Assembly (NCBI GenBank): GCA_030447585.1
Contig: JAUJOO010000002.1
Span: 265,901-320,422 of the forward strand
Length of the DNA: 54,522 bases
Reading direction: 5' to 3'
DNA from: Nocardioidaceae bacterium
Lineage (GTDB): Bacteria; Actinomycetota; Actinomycetes; Propionibacteriales; Nocardioidaceae
Both the position numbers and the translations under genes were made by a program. Shown here in pieces: positions 51,411 to 54,522 of this stretch. Positions within the stretch are counted from its first letter, which is position 1, and each line of letters begins with the position of its first letter. The notes under the pieces are model-generated. The model was not told the DNA's origin. It did not search any database and was given only the letters and a program-made list of their open reading frames with translations.

Positions 51411-54140
51411 ATGACTCGATACGTGTACGACTTCACCGAAGGCGATGCCTCCCAGAGCAGCCTCCTGGGCGGCAAAGGCGCCAACCTCGCCGAGATGACC
51501 AACCTGGGCCTGCCGGTCCCACCAGGTTTCACCATCACCACCGAGGCGTGCCGGGTCTATCTCGAGACCGGAAGGCAGCCGCCGGAGCTCACCGGTGAGG
51601 TGGACGAGCATCTCGCCAGGCTCGAGGAAGCCATGGGGCGCACCCTGGGACAAGCCGACGACCCACTGCTCGTGTCGGTGCGATCAGGCGCAAAGTTCTC
51701 GATGCCCGGGATGATGGAGACCGTCCTGAACATCGGTCTCAACGACGAGTCGGTGGAGGGCCTGGCGAAGATCTCCGGGAGCGCTCGGTTCGCCTGGGAC
51801 TCCTATCGGCGGCTGTTGTCGATGTTCGGCACGACGGTGCTTGGCGTGGACAGGTCCTTGTTCGACGAGGCGCTGGACGTCCTCAAGGAGTCGAAGCAGG
51901 CCGAGTCTGACGTGGACCTCGCCGAGGACGACCTCCGAGAGCTGGTGTCGACGTACAAGCAGCTCGTCAGCGATCACAACGGCGAGCCATTCCCACAAGA
52001 CCCCCGCGACCAGCTCGACCAGGCAGTGCTCGCCGTCTTCTCCTCGTGGAACGCCGACCGGGCGAAGATCTACCGGCAGCAAGAGCGCATCCCCGACGAT
52101 CTCGGCACCGCCGTCAACATCTGCTCGATGGTCTTCGGGAACCTCGGCGACGACTGCGGCACCGGTGTCTGCTTCACCCGCGACCCGGCGACCGGGCAGC
52201 AAGGCGTGTACGGCGACTACCTGCCCAACGCGCAGGGCGAGGACGTGGTCGCCGGTCTCCGAAACACCCTCCCGCTCTCGGCGCTCGGGGACCGCGACCC
52301 GCACTCGTATGACGAGCTGCTCCAGATCATGGAGACGCTCGAGCGGCACTACAAGGACATGTGCGACATCGAGTTCACCGTCGAGCGGGGCAAGCTGTGG
52401 ATGCTGCAGACCCGGGTCGGGAAGCGGACCGCCGGGGCCGCGTTCCGGATCGCCGCGCAGCTGGTCGACGAGGGCGTCATCGATCTCGACGAGGCGTTGC
52501 GACGCGTCACCGGAGCCCAGCTGGCCAACCTGATGTTCCCTCAGTTCGTCAAGAGCGGCGCCCGCGACCTCATCGCCACGGGGATGGCCGCAAGCCCCGG
52601 AGCCGCCGTCGGCAAGGCCGCCTTCGACTCAGCCACCGCGGTGGCTTGGGCGGCCAAGGGTGAGGATGTCATCCTCGTGCGGCGCGAGACGAACCCCGAC
52701 GACCTGCGGGGAATGATCGCCGCTTCGGGGGTCCTCACGAGCCGCGGCGGCAAGACCTCTCATGCCGCGGTCGTAGCGAGAGGGATGGGGCGCACCTGTG
52801 TGGTCGGCGTCGAGGCGCTGCGGGTCGACCTCAAGAAGCGTGAGTTCCGCACTCCGCAGGGTGTGACGATCACCGAAGGGGACCTGCTTTCGATCGACGG
52901 TACGACGGGGGAGGTCTTCGCAGGGCCGGTGTCGGTCACGGCCAGCCCTGTCGTGGAGGCGTTGCTGGCTCCCGCGCCACCGAAGTCCGGTTCGCATGTC
53001 AAGCGGTTCGACGATTCCGAGCACCGCGATCTCGTGGCGGCAGTCCGCCGCCTCATGGACCATGCGGACCAGACCCGCCGGATGGGCGTGCGGGCCAACG
53101 CCGACGCTCCGGAGGACGCCCAACGGGCGCGGGACTTCGGCGCGGAGGGAATCGGGCTGTGTCGCACGGAGCACATGTTTCTCGGTTCTCGGCGTCGCCT
53201 GGTGGAGCGCGTCATCCTGGCTCACACCGCCGCAGAGCGCAACGCTGCGTTGCAGGAGCTGCTTCCGCTGCAGCGCGCCGACTTCCTCGGCATCTTCGAG
53301 GCGATGGACGGCTTGCCGGTCGTGGTCCGTCTGCTGGACCCACCACTGCACGAGTTCCTACCCGACCTGACCGAGCTCTCGGTCAGGGTCGCTGTCGCCG
53401 AGGCGCTTCAGGAGCCCGACGAGCAGGCCGCAACGCTGCTGAAGGAGGTGCAGCGCCACCACGAGCAGAACCCCATGTTGGGCATGCGGGGAGTACGGCT
53501 CGGGCTCGTGGTGCCGGGTCTTTTCCTGCTTCAGGTCAGGGCGATCGCCGAAGCTGCGGCCGAGCTGAAGAAGCGCGGACTTGATCCCCGGCCAGAGATC
53601 ATGGTCCCGCTGGTCGCGGACGTGAGGGAGCTGGCAATCATCCGTGCCCAGGCCGAGGAAAAGATCGCCCAGGTAGCCGAGGAGGAGGGGACTGCTCTCC
53701 GCTTTCCGATCGGCACCATGATCGAGCTACCGCGGGCCGCGATGACAGCGCATCAGATCGCCAGCGAGGCGGAGTTCTTCTCGTTCGGAACGAACGACAT
53801 GACGCAGACAACCTGGGGGTTCAGCCGCGACGACGTGGAGTCCGAGTTCTTTCCGCAGTACATCGACGCCGGCATCTTCGCCGTAAGCCCGTTCGAGACC
53901 CTCGACACCGCGGGGGTAGGTCGGATCGTCTCGGTGGCGGCGTGGGAGGGGAAGGAGACGCGGTCCGATCTCGTGCTGGGAGTGTGCGGGGAGCACGGGG
54001 GCGACCCCGCGTCCATCCACTTCTTCGAGACGATTCTCCTCGACTACGTCTCATGCTCGCCCTTCCGTGTCCCCGTCGCGCGCCTGGAGGCGGCCCGCGC
54101 CGTTCTTGCCGCGGCCGACGGCGAGGCTGAGACGTCCTGA
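51411..54140 (+). CDS. ppdK: pyruvate, phosphate dikinase
   Basis: A 909-residue enzyme interconverting pyruvate, ATP and phosphate with PEP, AMP and pyrophosphate. The N-terminal ATP-grasp domain starts YDFTEGDASQSSLLGGKGAN, the phosphorylatable His451 lies in GGKTSHAAVVARGMG, and the C-terminal PEP-binding domain has the catalytic Cys in GVCGEHGGDP. AAGGA precedes ATG 51411. Its pyrophosphate chemistry may connect with the membrane H+-pyrophosphatase encoded upstream. It belongs to gluconeogenic/PEP metabolism alongside acs and lpdA. Slightly longer than the usual 874 residues. Confidence 0.97.
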   Translation: MTRYVYDFTEGDASQSSLLGGKGANLAEMTNLGLPVPPGFTITTEACRVYLETGRQPPELTGEVDEHLARLEEAMGRTLGQADDPLLVSVRSGAKFSMPGMMETVLNIGLNDESVEGLAKISGSARFAWDSYRRLLSMFGTTVLGVDRSLFDEALDVLKESKQAESDVDLAEDDLRELVSTYKQLVSDHNGEPFPQDPRDQLDQAVLAVFSSWNADRAKIYRQQERIPDDLGTAVNICSMVFGNLGDDCGTGVCFTRDPATGQQGVYGDYLPNAQGEDVVAGLRNTLPLSALGDRDPHSYDELLQIMETLERHYKDMCDIEFTVERGKLWMLQTRVGKRTAGAAFRIAAQLVDEGVIDLDEALRRVTGAQLANLMFPQFVKSGARDLIATGMAASPGAAVGKAAFDSATAVAWAAKGEDVILVRRETNPDDLRGMIAASGVLTSRGGKTSHAAVVARGMGRTCVVGVEALRVDLKKREFRTPQGVTITEGDLLSIDGTTGEVFAGPVSVTASPVVEALLAPAPPKSGSHVKRFDDSEHRDLVAAVRRLMDHADQTRRMGVRANADAPEDAQRARDFGAEGIGLCRTEHMFLGSRRRLVERVILAHTAAERNAALQELLPLQRADFLGIFEAMDGLPVVVRLLDPPLHEFLPDLTELSVRVAVAEALQEPDEQAATLLKEVQRHHEQNPMLGMRGVRLGLVVPGLFLLQVRAIAEAAAELKKRGLDPRPEIMVPLVADVRELAIIRAQAEEKIAQVAEEEGTALRFPIGTMIELPRAAMTAHQIASEAEFFSFGTNDMTQTTWGFSRDDVESEFFPQYIDAGIFAVSPFETLDTAGVGRIVSVAAWEGKETRSDLVLGVCGEHGGDPASIHFFETILLDYVSCSPFRVPVARLEAARAVLAAADGEAETS

Positions 54141-54213
54141 CCTGGCGACGTACGCCGGAGCTGAGCTTCGGACGCACTTCAGCGGAGTTGCGTGGCGGCG
54201 GGGAGTCGTGAGC

Positions 54214-54522
54214 TCAGCGGGAGTTCGGGCGCACACCCGGCAGTGAACCCCGGTCAGCGGACAGCCAGCAGTCAGCGCTGCGCTCGCCGGTCGCCCATGC
54301 AGCCGGGGTCTTGGGGTAGAAGGCGAACACCGTTCGGCCGGGCGCCAACTCGTCGGCAGCGGCAGCCGTCGCGTTGCACGCGTTCGTCGCGCGGTCCTCG
54401 ATGTCGGCGGGGAACTTCTCCGCCAAGGTCCCGATGGCGGGTGCGACGATCAGCTCTCGCGCCATGTGCGGCTGGTCGCAAGGCACGTAGACCTGGTCTG
54501 CTGCGGGGTTGTACATCGCGTC
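54214..54522 (-). CDS. septum-formation-type (DUF4190/Septum_form) protein, 3' part
   Basis: Only the last 102 residues are visible; the gene continues beyond the right edge. The sequence includes YVPCDQPHMARELIVAP near its start, GTLAEKFPADIEDRATNAC, and YPKTPAAWATGERSADCWL. A CxxPHxxE/R motif followed by spaced Cys and a WxxGxRxxDCWL end is typical of the Septum_form family of secreted or anchored actinobacterial proteins. The exact role is unknown. It converges with ppdK, with 73 bp between stops. Confidence 0.75.
   Translation of the reverse strand, partial: DAMYNPAADQVYVPCDQPHMARELIVAPAIGTLAEKFPADIEDRATNACNATAAAADELAPGRTVFAFYPKTPAAWATGERSADCWLSADRGSLPGVRPNSR

Overview
The window is high-GC chromosomal DNA from an actinomycete. 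The evidence is the dense GTG/TTG-start, 4-nt-overlap gene organisation and gene neighbourhoods matching, from memory, Mycobacterium Rv3649-Rv3679 and Streptomyces SCO3540-SCO3563. Marker genes agree: a GlxR/CRP-type regulator, MarP protease, BldG-like STAS protein, 6C small RNA, an MFS-thymidylate kinase fusion and a GlfT2 galactofuranosyltransferase. I cannot name the genus. Nothing indicates a plasmid, prophage, insertion sequence or CRISPR array.

Layout. (1) 1-9070: DUF4177, RidA-like, NUDIX and MBL genes, an accessory insert (UlaG-like MBL, two secreted or anchored hypotheticals), crp (minus), then the coupled run nth-tlpA-NUDIX-marP. (2) 9071-17882: a decayed TcmP-like gene, a membrane protein, a DUF4212/SSS monocarboxylate symporter operon behind a perfect palindrome, then on the minus strand a holin-X-type protein, nhaA, acs, a DUF485-ActP deletion chimera and a methyltransferase. 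(3) 18127-25324: a degenerate Fic-like protein, a HAD phosphatase, the 6C RNA and a compact Tad locus (ssd/tadZ, tadA, tadB, tadC, DUF4244 pilin, TadE, TadE-like). (4) 25346-31143: a membrane protein, a DECH-box helicase, the BldG-like STAS protein and a K+-independent H+-pyrophosphatase. (5) 31228-36779: three paralogous sulfotransferase-type genes beside glfT2. (6) 36869-44791: topA, MFS-tmk, holB, an exported alpha/beta hydrolase and tRNA-Thr(CGT). (7) 45245-48676: an ABC exporter plus two-component system in which three of four genes carry single-base frameshifts. (8) 48865-54522: a c-di-AMP riboswitch before a truncated NlpC/P60 protein, lpdA, a PGPGW membrane protein, ppdK and a partial septum-formation-type gene.

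How the parts fit. Acetate and carbon handling (acs, symporter, crp, lpdA, ppdK), DNA maintenance (nth, topA, tmk, holB, helicase), envelope work (MarP, GlfT2, sulfotransferases, NlpC/P60, Tad) and ion homeostasis (NhaA, H+-PPase) are interleaved on a conserved backbone. The most unusual signals are deletion or decay products lying in intact regulatory contexts (the ActP chimera, the NlpC/P60 stub under a full riboswitch, the frameshifted ABC/two-component operon) and the sulfotransferase-GlfT2 cluster. Everything here was read by eye; no similarity search was run, and family names rest on recognised motifs and remembered neighbourhoods.
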